DNA from: Polyangia bacterium | GTDB lineage: Bacteria; Myxococcota_A; Polyangia; Polyangiales; Polyangiaceae | Length of the DNA: 32,069 nucleotides | Assembly: GCA_030426145.1 (NCBI GenBank) | Contig: JAUHZF010000065.1 | Location: forward strand, 1-32,069 | Direction: 5' to 3' | Shown here: positions 14,646 to 23,060 of the stretch, in pieces | How positions within the stretch are numbered: position 1 is the stretch's first letter | Layout: every line of letters starts with the position of its first letter | Made by a program: the position numbers and the translations under genes | Notes under the pieces: model-generated | Told to the model about the DNA's origin: nothing | The model's database searches: none | What the model saw: the letters and a program-made list of their open reading frames with translations, nothing else

Positions 14646-16205
14646 ATGCCCGTTGCAACTTCCTCTGCAATCTCGAAGCGATTCACCCTTCCCGGCGCCG
14701 TCGCCTGCGGCGTCGTCGTGCTCGCAGCCGCGGCCTGCGGCAGCGACGATCCGGTCGACCCCACCGGCGTTGGGGGCGCGGGCGGAAGCGCGACCGTGGG
14801 CAACACGGGTGGGTTCGATCCCGTGGGCGTGGGCGGCTCGGGGGGTGCGGGCGCCAACATGAATGAGGGTGGCACCGGCACCATCGGCTACGGCTCGGAG
14901 AGCGTCTTCGGCGGCGACGCCAACGTGTTCGTAAAGGACGTGGCCATCGACGGCGCCGGCAACGTGGTGGTGGTCGGGTCGTTCTCTGCAGGCGACGCCA
15001 ACCTCGGCGGGGCGGCCTTGTCGTGGGCGGGCGGCACCGGCGACGACGTCTTCGTGGCCAAGTACGACGGCAACGGCACCCACATCTGGTCACAACGATT
15101 CGGCGACAACTCCAACGAGAGCGCGCTGGCCGTCGCCCTCGACGGAAGCGGCAACATCTGGGTCAGCGGTCAGTTCCGCAACAACATCAACTTCGGCGGC
15201 ACCAACCTCAGCGCCACCGACAACCAGTTCCCCGACATCTTCCTCGCCAAGCTCGACCCGAACGGCGGGCATTTGTTCAGCGCCGCCTATGGCATCGGGG
15301 CGGGCTACACCGACGTGGGCAACGCCCTCGCCACCGATGGCAACGGCAACGTCATCATGGCCGGCGTCTTCCAGACGAGCATCAACTTCGGCGGCGGGGT
15401 GCTCAATGCCGCTGGCGGCGCGGGGGACCGCGACATGTTCGTGGTCAAGCTCGACCAGAACGGAGGCCAGGTCTTCGCGCGCAGCTTCGGCGATGGTGCC
15501 GTGCAGGAAGCCCTCGGGGTCGCGGTCGCCTCCAACGGCGTGGTCGCGGTGGTGGGCTACAGCCAAGGCGACGTCGACTTCGGCGGCGGCACCCTCACCC
15601 ACGGCGGCTCGGGCGATCGTGCCACGCTCGCCGTGCTCGATCAGAACGGCAACCACATCTTCAGCCGCCTCTACCAGGGCGCCGGCGACAGTCGCCTCGT
15701 GAGCACCGCCTTCGCCGCCAACGGCGACGTCGTGACCGCGGGCACCTTCCGCGACACCATCGACGTCGAGGGCGAGACGGTCGAGGCCCAGGGCGGCAAC
15801 GACGACCTCATCACGCTCCGCTACGACGGCGCGGGCAACATCGCCTACCACACGCGCCTCGGTAGCAACGGCGTGGAGAAGGTGGGCGCCGTCGCCGTCG
15901 ACAGCATGGGCTACGCCTGGCTGACGGGGTGGTTCAAAGACACCCTGTTCATCAACAGCCAGACCTCGCTGACGGAGAACGCCGTCAACAACGACGGCTT
16001 CCTCATCCGCCTCGGCCCCCCGGGCAACGCCTTTGCGGCGACGCAGTTCAACGCCACCGAGAATGCCCAGGGCCGTAACCTGGCCATCACGAGCAGTGGC
16101 GACGTTCTCGTGGTCGGCGACTTCACCGGAGAGCTCGACTTCGGTGGCGGCGCCATCGGCACGGGCCTCGTGTCCGATCTGTTCCTCGCGCGCTTCACGC
16201 CCTGA
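14646..16205 (+). CDS. Lipoprotein with seven SBBP-type propeller repeats
   Basis: 519 aa from ATG 14646. A signal ending VVVLAAAAC is followed by a Gly-rich spacer to about residue 75. The rest is seven repeats of about 60 residues, each of the form (V/L)A(V/T)D-G-GN(V/I)-(V/A)G-F-IxFGG-L-GG-D-F(V/L)(A/V)(K/R)(Y/L)D-NG-HI(F/W)S. This is the SBBP (seven-bladed beta-propeller) pattern. The segment before repeat 1 (SVFGGDANVFVKD) resembles the strand that closes other repeats, suggesting ring closure between N- and C-termini. It should be anchored in the outer membrane. SBBP proteins are thought to bind or present ligands; no enzyme activity is indicated. Confidence 0.88.
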   Translation: MPVATSSAISKRFTLPGAVACGVVVLAAAACGSDDPVDPTGVGGAGGSATVGNTGGFDPVGVGGSGGAGANMNEGGTGTIGYGSESVFGGDANVFVKDVAIDGAGNVVVVGSFSAGDANLGGAALSWAGGTGDDVFVAKYDGNGTHIWSQRFGDNSNESALAVALDGSGNIWVSGQFRNNINFGGTNLSATDNQFPDIFLAKLDPNGGHLFSAAYGIGAGYTDVGNALATDGNGNVIMAGVFQTSINFGGGVLNAAGGAGDRDMFVVKLDQNGGQVFARSFGDGAVQEALGVAVASNGVVAVVGYSQGDVDFGGGTLTHGGSGDRATLAVLDQNGNHIFSRLYQGAGDSRLVSTAFAANGDVVTAGTFRDTIDVEGETVEAQGGNDDLITLRYDGAGNIAYHTRLGSNGVEKVGAVAVDSMGYAWLTGWFKDTLFINSQTSLTENAVNNDGFLIRLGPPGNAFAATQFNATENAQGRNLAITSSGDVLVVGDFTGELDFGGGAIGTGLVSDLFLARFTP

Positions 16206-16219
16206 AGGGTGAAACCGGT

Positions 16220-16250
16220 AGGGGAGGGTCTCACACGTCGACCCACCCCT
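16220..16250 (+). terminator. Hairpin after the SBBP lipoprotein gene
   Basis: GGGGAGGGT (16221-16229) pairs with ACCCACCCC (16241-16249) with one mismatch, plus an outer A-T pair. It begins 15 bp after the stop and is not followed by a U-run. Confidence 0.45.
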
Positions 16251-16284
16251 CCGGGTAAACGCTGGGCACCCGGCCGAGCACCTT

Positions 16285-16292
16285 GCTAAGGT
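16285..16292 (+). promoter_or_regulatory. Extended -10-like box (TGC) TAAGGT before the zinc-ribbon/TPR gene
   Basis: TAAGGT at 16287-16292 is preceded by TGC and, 18 bp further up, by TGGGCA (16263-16268, 4 of 6 to TTGACA). A transcript would have a leader of about 26 nt before the ATG at 16325. Confidence 0.3.
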
Positions 16293-16324
16293 GACGGTCG
16301 CGCACAACGCGCGACGCGAACACC

Positions 16325-19300
16325 ATGGTCAACGTCGAGTGTACGGGGTGCGGAGCTCCTTACAGCGTCTCCGAGAAGCGCATCCCCGCCAAGGGCCTCA
16401 ACATGAGGTGCCCGAAGTGCGGCACCAGCTTTCTCGTCGAGAAGCCGGGTGGCGGGGACGCTCCTCCGTCGGCCCCGCGCCGCCAGGCGGGCACCGCCCT
16501 CGGGCACGCCCCTCCACCGCGCAGGCTACCGCCACAGCCGAAAGGGCCGCCGCGGCCTCCGCCGTCCAAGAAGCCGCTCTTCGGCGATGGCGGGGATGAT
16601 GAGTTCTCCGTCGATGGCTTGATGCGCGCGGCCGACAAGGGCCGCGGCTCCACGTCGCTCGGCGCGGGGGCGACCGCAGGAGGCTTCGGGGTCCTCGACA
16701 TGGGCCTCCCCGGCGAGGCGGGCGGCGACGTCGATCAGGGATGGGGGGCCGACCTGCCCGCGCGGTCCGACCAGGCCGACCTTCCCATGCCGACAGGTGG
16801 CCACCAGGAGGCCCCGCCCTTCGACATCGATATGGATCTCGGAGGCGGCGGCGGTCAGGCCCCCCCCTTCGACGTCGACCTCCCCATGCCGGCCGGCGGC
16901 CACGAAGCCCCTCCCTTCGATGTCGACCTCCCCATGCCGGGCGGAGGCCACGAGGCCCCTCCCTTCGACGTCGACCTCCCCATGCCGGGCGGCGCCGCCG
17001 ACTACCCCAGCCCGGCCGACACTGATCTCCCGATGGCTGCGCCTCAGGCGCACCTTCCCTCCCCCGCCCATGCCGGCCTGCCCATGCCGGCCGAAGCGGG
17101 TCTGCCCATGCCCCACGATGCCGGCCTGCCCATGCCGGCCGAGGCGGGCCTGCCCATGCCGGCCGAAGCGGGCCTGCCCATGCCCCACGACGCCGGCCTC
17201 CCCATGCCGGCCGAGGCGGGCCTACCCGTGCCCCACCACGCCGGCCTGCCGATGCCCGCAGACGCAGGGCTCCCGCTGCCCGCCGACGAGGGCCTGCCCA
17301 TGCCCGCCGGCTACGGCGACCTGCCCCTGCCCACCGATGGCGAGCTGCCCCTGCCGGCCGCCCACGGCGACTTGCCGCTTCCGAGCGACCAGGACTTCCC
17401 GCTTCCCGCTGGCGACGGCGACCTGCCCCTGCCGGCCGATGGTGGCGACCTTCCGCTCCCCAACGACTACAACCTCCCCGTCGGCACCAACGCCGACACC
17501 ACGATTCCGCTCGAGGGCGGCGAGGCGATGCAGTTCGCGCTCGACGGCCAGGACATGGGGGGCGAGTTCTCTGGTGACCTGAGCAATGCCCAGCTCGAGT
17601 CCCAGCCGCCGCGCCCGATGGGCGATGGTGACTTCGGCGTCGGCGGTGAGTTCGGCCTCGAAGAAGGTGGTGGCGAAGCGATCCTCGAAGACGACGCGCC
17701 GCAGCAGAAGATCAAGAAGAAGCGGATCAGTACGCTTCGGGTCCTCATCGCGGCGGTACCACTTCTCGCCATCGCGGGCGGTCTGCTCTCACTCACCCCG
17801 CTCGGCCCCTATGGGATCTACGCCATCAAGGATGCGCTCAGCGCAGGCGACTACGCCTCGACGCTGTCCAACTTCCGGGGCGTGGCCTCGACCGAGCTCG
17901 ACAACGACACGGCCGTGACGGCCACTGCGCTCCTGCAGCAAGCACAGACCCAGCAGGCCGAGATGCCGCGCTACGTCCCGATGAAGGCCTACACCGCCTT
18001 CCTCGCCTTCATGACGTGCGTGCGCTTCGGCAACGACAGTCAGCGCATGGCGGTCGGTCGGCAGCTCTTGGCTGAGATCCCCGCCGAGAACCAAGAGCCC
18101 CTCGTTCAGCTTGCCCGTGCCGCCAGCGTCGCCGCCGAGGGTCAGCTCGACACGGCCAAGGCGCAGTCCGGTTCCGTGGTGCTCATGCTGCCGGGCGACG
18201 TCGACGCGATGGTCCTCCAGGCAGAGATCGCGCTCGCGAAAGAGGAGCGCAAAGAGGCCATCGCGCTGTGGACCGCGGCGGTGAAGGCCCACAAATCGGC
18301 TCGCACGCAGTACGGGCTCGCCCGCTCCTACTTCCTCAACCGTGAGCTTCCGAAAGCCCTCGAGACGGCCGAGGCCGTGCTCAAGGCTTCCAAGGATCAC
18401 GCGGGCGCCCGCACGCTCATCGCCCACGTCCGATTCCTCAGCAGTCGGAAGGACGAGAAGGTCGTCGAGCTGCTCGAGACCGTCACCGGCAAGGGCCCCG
18501 TTCGTCAGGCGGCGAGCCGCTCGGAGCTGGTCATCGCCTTCAGCCTCTTGGGCGACGTCTACCTCGCGCGCTCCAAGATGACGAAGGCCGAACAGGTCTA
18601 CGCCGAAGCTCTCAAGCTCGACCCCAAGAGCGAGCGCGCCCTCGTCGGCAACGGCGAGCTCTTCTTCGCCGCGGGCCGATACTCCGAGGCCCTCGCCCGC
18701 TTCGAAGCGGCGTCGCGGGTCAAGGCCGACAGTGTGACCGCCCTCGTCGGCAAGTCCAAGACCAAGATCGCGCTCGAGCGCGCGAAGGAGGCCAAGGCCG
18801 AGCTCGCCAAGCGCGAGAAGTCGAGCAATCACCCCCTCATCGGTTACTGGCTCGGCAAATCGATGGAGGCCCTCGGAGAGCGCGACGAGGCCGAGGGCGT
18901 CTACCGGCGCGCCATCAAGAAGGGCGCCGGTCACCCCGACGTGGTCTACCCCTACGTCGCCCTCGCGGCCGTGCTCTCCGCCCGGGGCGAAGAAGAAGAA
19001 GCCGGCAAGGTGCTCGCGGAGGCTTCAGAGAAGCTCCCCGACAATGCCAAGCTCCACCTCGCCAAGGGTGAAGTCGCGCTCTCGTCGGGACGCGTCGACA
19101 TCGCCAAGGGCGAGCTGCAGAAGGCACTCGAGCTCGAGCCGGACAACTCCCGCGCGCGCTTCAAGCTGGCCCAGACCCATCGTCAGGGCGGCGAGTTCGA
19201 AGCGGCGCAGAAGCAGCTCGATCTGGTCACCAAGGCCGACCCCGAGTTTCCCGGGCTCGCGCTCGAGCAAGGCGTTCTCTTCGAGCGCATGGGCCAGAAC

Positions 19301-20140
19301 GAGAAGGCCCTCCAGATGTACAACGACGCCCTCAAGAAGGCGCCGAACGACATCGACCTCAAGCTCCGCGTCGGCTCGACACAGGTCATCAGCGGCTACC
19401 CGAAGCAGGCCATCCCGATGTTGCGCGAGGTGCTGAACAAGCGCCCCCAGTCAGCCGAAGTGAACCACTTCCTCGGCCGAGCGCTCCTCCTCGTGGGCCA
19501 ACCCCCGCAAGAGGCCCTCCGCTACCTCCAGCAGGCCACACAATACGACCCGAACCGGGCCATCTACCACCTCTACGTCGCCTGGGCAGCCAACGAAGCC
19601 GGTCAACCCTCCATCGCCGAGAAGGCCATCGACAAGGCCCTCTCCCTCGACAAGCTGATGGGTGACGCCTACTGGCAGCGCGGGATCCTGCTCCAGAAGC
19701 GAGGTCAGACCCTCGACGCGCTCGACGAATTGCAGAAGGCGCTCGAGCTCAACCCCACCCGCCACGAAGCCTACGCGACGATGGCGCGCTGCTACCAGGA
19801 CCAGTCCGACTACACCAAGGCCGAAGAAGCCTGGCGCAAGGCCATCGAAGGCACCGACCTGCACCCGGAGTGGCACTTCCGACTCGGCGACATCCTGGTC
19901 AACAAGGGCGACAAGGAAGGCGCGGGCGAATACCTGCGAAAGGCCGTCGACCTCGCCGAGGCGCGGGGCAGCAAGCCCGGCTGGCTGTGGAAGGCGAACT
20001 TCCTCCTCGGCGAATCGCTGCGCGCAACCGACAAGCCGCGCGCCATCAAGGCCTACAAGGCCTTCCTGCAGCTATCTACGTCCGAGAACGCCTACCGCGC
20101 CGAGGCCAAGAAGGCCCTCGAGGCGCTCGAGGGCAACTGA
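16325..20140 (+). CDS. Zinc-ribbon / Pro-rich repeat / transmembrane / TPR protein
   Basis: 1271 aa. Residues 1-40 form a MJ0042-type zinc ribbon (Cys6, Cys9, Cys29, Cys32; CTGC and CPKC). Residues about 60-178 are Pro/Gly-rich. About 179-383 is a tandem-repeat region: units of APPFDVDLPMP with a GGHE linker, then about ten 8-residue units of AGLPMPAE/AGLPMPHD, then units ending DLPLP. A basic patch (KIKKKR) and one membrane segment follow at about 470-495. The rest, about 520-1265, is a long run of TPRs, for example LGDVYLARSKMTKAEQVYAEALKLDP. The order predicts a cytoplasmic zinc ribbon and an external TPR superhelix. This layout recalls myxobacterial gliding-motility proteins such as GltJ/AgmX (zinc finger, linker, single membrane span), but I see no GYF or TonB domain, so that link is only an analogy. 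Confidence 0.88.
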   Translation: MVNVECTGCGAPYSVSEKRIPAKGLNMRCPKCGTSFLVEKPGGGDAPPSAPRRQAGTALGHAPPPRRLPPQPKGPPRPPPSKKPLFGDGGDDEFSVDGLMRAADKGRGSTSLGAGATAGGFGVLDMGLPGEAGGDVDQGWGADLPARSDQADLPMPTGGHQEAPPFDIDMDLGGGGGQAPPFDVDLPMPAGGHEAPPFDVDLPMPGGGHEAPPFDVDLPMPGGAADYPSPADTDLPMAAPQAHLPSPAHAGLPMPAEAGLPMPHDAGLPMPAEAGLPMPAEAGLPMPHDAGLPMPAEAGLPVPHHAGLPMPADAGLPLPADEGLPMPAGYGDLPLPTDGELPLPAAHGDLPLPSDQDFPLPAGDGDLPLPADGGDLPLPNDYNLPVGTNADTTIPLEGGEAMQFALDGQDMGGEFSGDLSNAQLESQPPRPMGDGDFGVGGEFGLEEGGGEAILEDDAPQQKIKKKRISTLRVLIAAVPLLAIAGGLLSLTPLGPYGIYAIKDALSAGDYASTLSNFRGVASTELDNDTAVTATALLQQAQTQQAEMPRYVPMKAYTAFLAFMTCVRFGNDSQRMAVGRQLLAEIPAENQEPLVQLARAASVAAEGQLDTAKAQSGSVVLMLPGDVDAMVLQAEIALAKEERKEAIALWTAAVKAHKSARTQYGLARSYFLNRELPKALETAEAVLKASKDHAGARTLIAHVRFLSSRKDEKVVELLETVTGKGPVRQAASRSELVIAFSLLGDVYLARSKMTKAEQVYAEALKLDPKSERALVGNGELFFAAGRYSEALARFEAASRVKADSVTALVGKSKTKIALERAKEAKAELAKREKSSNHPLIGYWLGKSMEALGERDEAEGVYRRAIKKGAGHPDVVYPYVALAAVLSARGEEEEAGKVLAEASEKLPDNAKLHLAKGEVALSSGRVDIAKGELQKALELEPDNSRARFKLAQTHRQGGEFEAAQKQLDLVTKADPEFPGLALEQGVLFERMGQNEKALQMYNDALKKAPNDIDLKLRVGSTQVISGYPKQAIPMLREVLNKRPQSAEVNHFLGRALLLVGQPPQEALRYLQQATQYDPNRAIYHLYVAWAANEAGQPSIAEKAIDKALSLDKLMGDAYWQRGILLQKRGQTLDALDELQKALELNPTRHEAYATMARCYQDQSDYTKAEEAWRKAIEGTDLHPEWHFRLGDILVNKGDKEGAGEYLRKAVDLAEARGSKPGWLWKANFLLGESLRATDKPRAIKAYKAFLQLSTSENAYRAEAKKALEALEGN
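16859..17473 (+). repeat. In-frame coding repeats (LPMP/LPLP region)
   Basis: Within the zinc-ribbon/TPR gene, three kinds of in-frame repeat follow each other: about 48-bp units (APPFDVDLPMP plus linker, from 16859), 24-bp units (AGLPMP plus two residues, from about 17072) and looser GDLPLP units to about 17470. Unit lengths are multiples of three, so copy changes keep the frame. Confidence 0.85.
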
Positions 20141-20154
20141 CCCGCGGGAACCTC

Positions 20155-20163
20155 TGATAGGCT
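20155..20163 (+). promoter_or_regulatory. Extended -10-like TGATAGGCT, predicted near-leaderless
   Basis: TGA-TAGGCT ends 7 nt before the GTG at 20171, so +1 would lie on or next to the start codon. The gap after the preceding gene is only 30 bp. No good -35 was seen. Confidence 0.35.
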
Positions 20164-20170
20164 GAGCTTC

Positions 20171-21364
20171 GTGCGTAGGTACGCCCTCACGCTCGTCTCG
20201 GCCCTCGCCATCGGAGCCTGCAGCTTCGACTGGGACGACCTCGATCCGCGGGGTGGAGCCTCGAGTACCGCCGACACGACCACGACCACGTCGGCCGGTG
20301 GGGGGGGCGCAGGTGGCTCGAACGCGACCGGTGGGGGCGGCATGGCCCCGGCGCCGTGGTTCGACCCTGGTCTCTCACGCCGCCGCCCCCTCACCGCTTC
20401 CGGAGTTGGGTCGGCGCTCGCCGACTTTCCCGTACTGGTGGTGCTCGACGACACGCGCATCGACTACGACGCGGCCGCGGTCGATGGGAGCGACCTGCGC
20501 TTCGAAGCCGAGGGACAGGTGCTGGCCCACGACGTCGACCATTGGGAGCCAGGGGCGGTGTCGACGATCTGGGTTCGCCTCCCGAGCCTCGAGGCCGGCG
20601 CCGCCTTCGCCATGTACTACGGCGGCGTCCCGAGCACCGACGCCGTGGCGTCGAGCCAGACCTGGAGCGCGAACTATCTCGCGGTGTGGCATCTCGACGA
20701 CGATGGTGTCGACGCCACTGGAAACGGGCACGACGGCACCCCGGAGAACGTCAACGCAGTGCCGGGCTTCGTCGGCCTCGCCTACGACTTCGAACTGGTC
20801 GGCACCAGCAAGGTGGTCATCCCTGGCAACCTTCCCACGGCCACGGCCTTCGTGAGCGGGGGAACGGTCTCCGCCATCGTGCAGGCGCGCAGCCTGGGCG
20901 CCAACGGCAAGGGCCGTATCCTCGAGCGAGGCGGCAATACGAGCTTCGCGGGAGGGTGGGGGTTCACGGTCAGCAACACCCAAGCCAACACCTTCGCCTT
21001 CGGCCACGACTACGACATGAACTTCGGCTACTGGCTCAGCCCCCCCAACACCGTGGTCTTCGACACCTGGCAACACGCCGCGGTCACCGCAAACGTCACG
21101 GACCAGACCGTGGTGCACTACCTGGACGGCGCACCCCTGGCGGAAAACATCTTCCAGATGGGCACGGTCGCCCCCGAAGCCGTCGAGACGCACATGACGA
21201 CCATCGGCGCCCGCATCAACAACGTGAGCCGTAACTTCGATGGCATCATCGACGAGGTGCGGCTCTCGAGCGTAGCGAGGACCCCAGCGTGGCTCGACGC
21301 CGAGGCCAAGGCAGCCCGGGACGAGCTTCTCACCTACGGCAGCGAAGAGACGCGCCCCCGGTGA
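20171..21364 (+). CDS. Lipoprotein with DUF2341 and LamG/concanavalin-like domains
   Basis: 397 aa from GTG 20171. The signal MRRYALTLVSALAIGAC ends in a lipobox at Cys17, followed by a Thr/Gly spacer to about 60. Residues about 65-155 match the DUF2341 pattern: RRRPLTAS, DFPVLVVLDDTRIDYD, DGSDLRFEAEGQVLAHDVDHWEPG, WVRLPSLEAG and FAMYYG. Residues about 165-390 form a LamG-like jelly roll with AVWHLDD, DATGNGHDGT, WGFTVSN, TWQHAAVTANV, VVHYLDGAPL, IGARINN and GIIDEVRLSSVART. This pairing is common in secreted proteins thought to bind carbohydrate. The protein should sit on the outer membrane; its ligand is unknown. Confidence 0.88.
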   Translation: MRRYALTLVSALAIGACSFDWDDLDPRGGASSTADTTTTTSAGGGGAGGSNATGGGGMAPAPWFDPGLSRRRPLTASGVGSALADFPVLVVLDDTRIDYDAAAVDGSDLRFEAEGQVLAHDVDHWEPGAVSTIWVRLPSLEAGAAFAMYYGGVPSTDAVASSQTWSANYLAVWHLDDDGVDATGNGHDGTPENVNAVPGFVGLAYDFELVGTSKVVIPGNLPTATAFVSGGTVSAIVQARSLGANGKGRILERGGNTSFAGGWGFTVSNTQANTFAFGHDYDMNFGYWLSPPNTVVFDTWQHAAVTANVTDQTVVHYLDGAPLAENIFQMGTVAPEAVETHMTTIGARINNVSRNFDGIIDEVRLSSVARTPAWLDAEAKAARDELLTYGSEETRPR

Positions 21365-21423
21365 TGGGGTGACGAAACCGCGCCCGGGCCAACTTGTGCT
21401 GGCCCTGCGCGGCGGGGTTTGCG

Positions 21424-22389
21424 ATGAAAGGCGCCGTGCCCGACGGATCCCTCATCGGCCTCATCATCAACCCGAGGGCCAAGCAGCACCAGCGTGACCC
21501 CAACCTCGCGCACCGGCTGCAACGGCAGATCGGCGCCGAGGGCATCGTGCGCGCACCGAGCTCCTTCGACGAGCTGGGCGAGGTCGCGATCGAGTTCCGC
21601 CAGCACGGAGTCGAGTTGGTCGGGATCGCAGGTGGCGACGGCACCAACCACGTGACCATCACCCACCTGCTGCGGGCCTACGAGGGAGCCAAGCTTCCCT
21701 ACTTCGCGCTGCTGCGAAACGGCACGATGAACACGGTGGCCAACAGCCTCGACATCCCCCGGATGGGTCCCGAGCGCCTCCTCGCGCGCTACCTCAAGAG
21801 CTTTCGCCGTCGCGCGCTGACGCCGATGCGTTTCGTGGAGCCCAACGTGCTTCAGGTGGGTGACCACTACGGCTTCATCTTCGGCACCGGGGCCATCTAT
21901 GGCTTCATCGCCGAGTACAACATGAAGGATCCCCGCAGCCCGGTCTGGGCGGCCGAGGTCCTCGCCCGCACCATCGGTTCGGCCGTCACGGGCGGCGAGC
22001 GGGTGAAGCGCGTGGCCCAGCGCTGGACGGGACGCGTCGACTTCCCCGACGGTACCCTCTTTCCCGAGCGCGACTACTTCACCGTCGGCGCCAGCACCTG
22101 CGGTCAGATCGGCCTCGGCTTCAAGCCCTTCTACCGCAGCGGCGAAACCCCCGACCGCTACCACATGCTCGGCATCCACACCTCGGTCGCCGGCTTCATC
22201 GCTGGCCTCCCCAACGTATGGCGCGGTCGCACCCTGGGCGGCCACAAGACCTACGAGCGCCTCACCGAACGCGCCACCCTCGTCCCCGCCGGAGGCACCG
22301 TGCCCTACACCCTCGACGGCGACGTCTACGTGCACGAAGGCCCCCTCGACGTAGCCTGCGGACCCCGCCTCCGCATCGTCACCCCGTAG
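21424..22389 (+). CDS. Diacylglycerol/lipid kinase of the YegS/DagK-like family
   Basis: 321 aa from ATG 21424, preceded by GGGG; the frame is open 10 codons further up, but that stretch (MCWPCAAGF) looks unnatural. The catalytic core shows LIGLIINPRAKQ, GIAGGDGTNHV (nucleotide-binding GGDGTN at residues 70-75) and LLRNGTMNTVANSL, the usual P-G-T-x-N-like block with LRNGTMN. A C-terminal beta-sandwich follows, ending PYTLDGDVYVHEG, where family members have a D-G-E lipid/metal segment. Such enzymes phosphorylate diacylglycerol or related lipids at the inner membrane face. The exact lipid cannot be told. The stop lies 3 bp before the left inverted repeat of the repeat island. Confidence 0.85.
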   Translation: MKGAVPDGSLIGLIINPRAKQHQRDPNLAHRLQRQIGAEGIVRAPSSFDELGEVAIEFRQHGVELVGIAGGDGTNHVTITHLLRAYEGAKLPYFALLRNGTMNTVANSLDIPRMGPERLLARYLKSFRRRALTPMRFVEPNVLQVGDHYGFIFGTGAIYGFIAEYNMKDPRSPVWAAEVLARTIGSAVTGGERVKRVAQRWTGRVDFPDGTLFPERDYFTVGASTCGQIGLGFKPFYRSGETPDRYHMLGIHTSVAGFIAGLPNVWRGRTLGGHKTYERLTERATLVPAGGTVPYTLDGDVYVHEGPLDVACGPRLRIVTP

Positions 22390-22392
22390 AAC

Positions 22393-22405
22393 CAATGCCG
22401 TTCGG
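22393..22405 (+). repeat. Left 13-bp inverted repeat of the island
   Basis: CAATGCCGTTCGG, the exact reverse complement of 23366-23378. It begins 3 bp after the lipid-kinase stop codon. Confidence 0.8.
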
Positions 22406-22451
22406 TTTGGGCACGGGGCTCGATCGAACTCGACCTCGAATCTCGGTCTCG

Positions 22452-22481
22452 CTCTCGCTCTCGCTCTCGCTCTCGCTCTCG
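22452..22481 (+). repeat. CTCTCG hexamer array
   Basis: Five perfect copies of CTCTCG, preceded by two imperfect ones (ATCTCG, GTCTCG at 22440-22451). It runs straight into the heptamer array. A remnant of the same hexamer (CTCGCTCTCGCTCTCTG) lies just before the second copy of the 167-bp duplication, near 23041-23057. Confidence 0.9.
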
Positions 22482-22665
22482 ACCTCGAACCTCGAACCTC
22501 GAACCTCGAACCTCGAACCTCGAACCTCGAACCTCGAACCTCGAACCTCGAACCTCGAACCTCGAACCTCGAACCTCGATCTCGACCTCGAACCTCGAAC
22601 CTCGAACCTCGAACCTCGAACCTCGAACCTCGAACCTCGAACCTCGAACCTCGAACCTCGAACCT
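22482..22665 (+). repeat. ACCTCGA heptamer array, 25 units
   Basis: Fourteen perfect units (22482-22579), a 5-bp interruption TCTCG, then eleven perfect units (22585-22661) and a partial one. Seven is not a multiple of three, so every frame of a strand gives the same 7-residue repeat (EPRTSNL on plus, RGSRFEV on minus). This explains the spurious long reading frames across it. Confidence 0.95.
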
Positions 22666-22825
22666 GGGCCCTCGAACCTCGAACATGGGCGTTGGCATGG
22701 CTTGGGCGTGCGTCTGCCCACACTGCTGACGCGGAAGGACACGATGGCTGTCGTTGAGGTGCCGCAGGCGCACCTGTGAGGGGGGAAGGACAGCGGTCGT
22801 GTCGTTGGGAGACACCAGGGTCGCT
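22659..22825 (+). repeat. 167-bp direct duplication, copy 1
   Basis: Aligns without gaps to 23061-23227, offset 402 bp, with about 20 substitutions (about 88% identity by eye). The first 26 bases are identical and include the last heptamers. In the longest shared reading frame the substitutions give about 13 residue changes, so it does not look like protein-coding sequence under selection. Confidence 0.85.
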
Positions 22826-22842
22826 GCGGGTCTCGCTGTGGC

Positions 22843-22963
22843 GACGTTCGAGGTCTGCAGGGGTTGAACGTCGACGAAGTCGATGCTCAGCGCGCGCAGG
22901 GTGGGTCTGCGGGGGTTGAACGTCTGATTCCTCGACGTTGAAGGTCTGCAGGGGTTGAACGTC
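22843..22963 (+). repeat. Triplicated 21-bp motif
   Basis: Three copies at 22852-22872, 22904-22924 and 22943-22963. Each begins GGTCTGC, ends TTGAACGTC and differs at most at one base. Copy 1 is preceded by GACGTTC (22843-22849), the reverse complement of its own GAACGTC end, making a 7-bp-arm stem; copy 3 has the same with 6-bp arms (GACGTT, 22934-22939). Confidence 0.85.
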
Positions 22964-23060
22964 CGCCTGGCTCGCCCGCTAACGCACGCGATGAGCGTTA
23001 TCGCGACGACTCCGCGGAGTTGCGGGCTTCCGCTCTTGGCCTCGCTCTCGCTCTCTGCGA

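Noticed and set aside
15090-16307. 405-residue minus-strand frame opposite the SBBP lipoprotein
   Set aside because: Its apparent repeats mirror the SBBP repeats of the plus strand, which is the coding strand.
17789-18934. 381-residue minus-strand frame opposite the TPR region
   Set aside because: The Leu/Gly/Glu-rich pattern is antisense to TPR codons; no start signal and no domain.
22482-22665. CRISPR array
   Set aside because: The units are 7 bp and contiguous with no spacers, and no cas genes are present.
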